Below are positions 7,111 through 8,269 of a stretch of 8,269 bases of DNA, piece after piece. This DNA comes from Betaproteobacteria bacterium. Lineage in GTDB: Bacteria; Pseudomonadota; Gammaproteobacteria; Burkholderiales; SG8-41. Numbering within the stretch: position 1 is the first letter of the stretch; every line of letters begins with the position of its first letter. The DNA lies in NCBI GenBank assembly GCA_025356695.1, contig JANXSE010000462.1, positions 1-8,269 of the forward strand, written 5' to 3'. The translations under genes were made by a program, and so were the position numbers. The notes below the pieces were generated by a model, which had not been told where the DNA came from, did no database searches, and saw nothing but the letters and a program-made list of their open reading frames with translations.

Positions 7111-7167
7111 GTGAATCTTCCCCTCAGTATTTGGCTGGCAGGCAGTGGCGCCTGTCCAGAGTGCGTG

Positions 7168-7196
7168 ATGGTATTCAATTCGCCGGTTTGACGCAA
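7168..7196 (-). promoter_or_regulatory. Weak sigma70-like promoter candidate before the reductase gene
   Basis: On the minus strand TTGCGT (7196-7191) and TACCAT (7173-7168) are separated by exactly 17 bases. They match the consensus at 3 of 6 and 4 of 6 positions. The site lies about 58 bases upstream of the reductase ATG and just after the 7202-7224 hairpin in the direction of transcription, which would suit an independent promoter. The match is weak and may be chance. Confidence 0.25.
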
Positions 7197-7201
7197 ACGC
7201 T

Positions 7202-7224
7202 CGCGGCGCATTTGGTGCGCCGCG
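7202..7224. terminator. 9-bp hairpin after the MmgE/PrpD stop codon
   Basis: CGCGGCGCA (7202-7210) and TGCGCCGCG (7216-7224) form a perfect 9-bp stem with a 5-base loop, beginning 13 bases past the MmgE/PrpD stop codon in its direction of transcription. On the minus strand the following bases are AGCGTTTGCG, so there is no T-run typical of an intrinsic terminator. It may weaken read-through into the reductase gene or protect the 3' end of the upstream message. Confidence 0.4.
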
Positions 7225-7237
7225 GCGTGTTTTGCGA

Positions 7238-8269
7238 TCAGCCGTGCGCGGCGCGTGCCGGTTGCGCACCTTTTTGCGGTAAGGCGGTCAGCGCATTAAG
7301 TTCGCGCACATCCTTCAGCGCGTCGATGTTCTGAATCGCCGCATAAAGTTTTTCAACCTGTGCCGCCGGCAACGCCATGGTCGCGCAATTGACGAATTTT
7401 TCTTTGAGCAATTCCGGCGACAGCGCGTTTTTCGAGGTGCGGCCGAACGGCTGATCGACTTTCTGCGTCAGCACTTTGCCGCCTTTCAATGTGATGCGCA
7501 CTTCGGCGGCGAAGTGGTTGTCGGCCGGAAACTGTTCCGTTGTATAGGGCGCAACATGGATGCGCGGCAGCACGGCGCGCACTGCCGGGTCTTTGTAGGT
7601 CTCGCCTTCGAAGTGCGGCAGCGCGACCTTGCGGTTGACCAGTGCGCGCGACAGCGCGTACTGCACGCTGAACTTGGCGTCGAAGGTGCTTTGCGGGTCG
7701 GGGCGATTGGTGTGTTCGAGGCGGCGTTTGTGCGTCCACGCATCGATGCGCTCGACGTTTTCGGGCTTGAGGTTGTGTTCGCGCACCAGCAGCAGCATGG
7801 CGTCGATTGCCGGATGCGTGCTGCCGCAGCACGGGTACTGCTTGATGGCGATACCGGGCTCGATGATGTCCCAGGGTTTGCCCCAGGCTGGCAGGATTTT
7901 TTCGGCGTCGTAATTGCCGGCGCCGTTGAAGACTTCGAAGTAACCCTGTTTGTGTTCGAAGGCGACCGCGCTGGCGGTGTAGCCGTCGCGCGCGAGCAAC
8001 GCTGCGAAGAGGCCGCTCCGAGCGCAGTGGCCGACGTGCAGCGGTTTGGTCATGGTGCCGAAATTCGATTTCACGCCGGCGGCGAGCGAGGCTGCGATCG
8101 ATAATGCGGTGGCGGTCTGCGCATCGCTGAGTTTCAGCAGATGCGCGCAGGCAGCCGCCGCGCCGAATACGCCGATGGTGGTGGTCGGATGCCAGCCGCG
8201 TGTGTATTGGTAGAAATTCACGCCCATCGAAATCTTGCACTCGGCTTCGAAGCCGGCGATATAAGCGGT
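7238..8269 (-). CDS. MmgE/PrpD-family protein, C-terminal 343 residues (start beyond right edge)
   Basis: The frame is open to the window edge, so this is the C-terminal part of a protein of usually about 450 residues; roughly 110 N-terminal residues are missing. An internal Met (8225-8227) is not the start, because upstream codons continue the family sequence (AYIAGFEAECKIS). Hallmarks in the visible fragment: RGWHPTTTIGVFGAAAA (24-40), SNFGTMTKPLHVGHCARSG (68-86) and KQYPCCGSTHPAIDAML (143-159). The family includes 2-methylcitrate dehydratase, cis-aconitate decarboxylase and other dehydratase/isomerase-like enzymes. The lysine in TKPLH is kept; YPCC replaces the PAH that I recall at the catalytic histidine of cis-aconitate decarboxylase, so that activity is not supported. 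It is a different subfamily from the PrpD at the left edge, which shows the KLLGPIVPGTV signature. The substrate is unknown. The reductase gene lies 127 bases downstream on the same strand. Confidence 0.88.
   Translation of the reverse strand, partial: TAYIAGFEAECKISMGVNFYQYTRGWHPTTTIGVFGAAAACAHLLKLSDAQTATALSIAASLAAGVKSNFGTMTKPLHVGHCARSGLFAALLARDGYTASAVAFEHKQGYFEVFNGAGNYDAEKILPAWGKPWDIIEPGIAIKQYPCCGSTHPAIDAMLLLVREHNLKPENVERIDAWTHKRRLEHTNRPDPQSTFDAKFSVQYALSRALVNRKVALPHFEGETYKDPAVRAVLPRIHVAPYTTEQFPADNHFAAEVRITLKGGKVLTQKVDQPFGRTSKNALSPELLKEKFVNCATMALPAAQVEKLYAAIQNIDALKDVRELNALTALPQKGAQPARAAHG

Noticed and set aside
7111..7269. 53-residue N-terminal extension of the reductase frame
   Set aside because: It lacks family-like sequence, would run through the intergenic hairpin into the end of the upstream gene, and the ATG at 7108-7110 has a well-spaced GAGGGG Shine-Dalgarno.
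7514..8104. 196-codon plus-strand and 295-codon alternative minus-strand open frames over the right-edge gene
   Set aside because: Both are shadows of the MmgE/PrpD coding frame, which carries clear family motifs; neither shows a recognisable domain.

Overview
The window is GC-rich (roughly 60% by eye) and reads as a chromosomal segment of a betaproteobacterium, most likely Burkholderiales. The grounds are an orphan Bug/TctC-type periplasmic binding protein, MmgE/PrpD-family enzymes, a TcuA-like flavoprotein, and the dispersed 'CGTCATTCCCGCGA..' repeat common in that group. No rRNA, tRNA, CRISPR array, transposase, phage gene or defence gene is visible.

Left block (1-3008, all minus strand, transcribed right to left): a TcuA-like FAD dehydrogenase (1524-3008), then a Bug/TctC solute-binding protein (about 367-1368), then the first 69 codons of a PrpD-type 2-methylcitrate dehydratase running off the left edge. 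All three point to tri- and dicarboxylates: uptake, dehydrogenation to an aconitate-type product, and (de)hydration of a methylcitrate-type compound. The gaps are not plain spacers. Between tcuA and the Bug gene there is a strong hairpin followed by a structured inverted-repeat element that reaches into the possible 5' end of the Bug frame. Between the Bug gene and prpD there is a REP-like inverted repeat with a second palindrome nested inside it.

Middle (3009-6027): a 256-base divergent intergenic region, then a 920-residue plus-strand c-di-GMP enzyme with a periplasmic Cache-type sensor, PAS, GGDEF and EAL domains. Both catalytic domains look intact.

Right block (6043-8269, minus strand): a ketopantoate-reductase-like oxidoreductase with a non-canonical dinucleotide-binding loop. 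Upstream of it, truncated by the window edge, lies a second MmgE/PrpD-family gene of a different subfamily from the left-edge PrpD. They are separated by 127 bases holding a 9-bp hairpin and a weak promoter candidate.

I see mostly ordinary metabolic and signalling genes, not a new multi-gene system. The points worth a second look are the repeat elements, the uncertain Bug start, the variant loop in the reductase, and the grouping of aconitate/methylcitrate-type enzymes around a sensor c-di-GMP protein.
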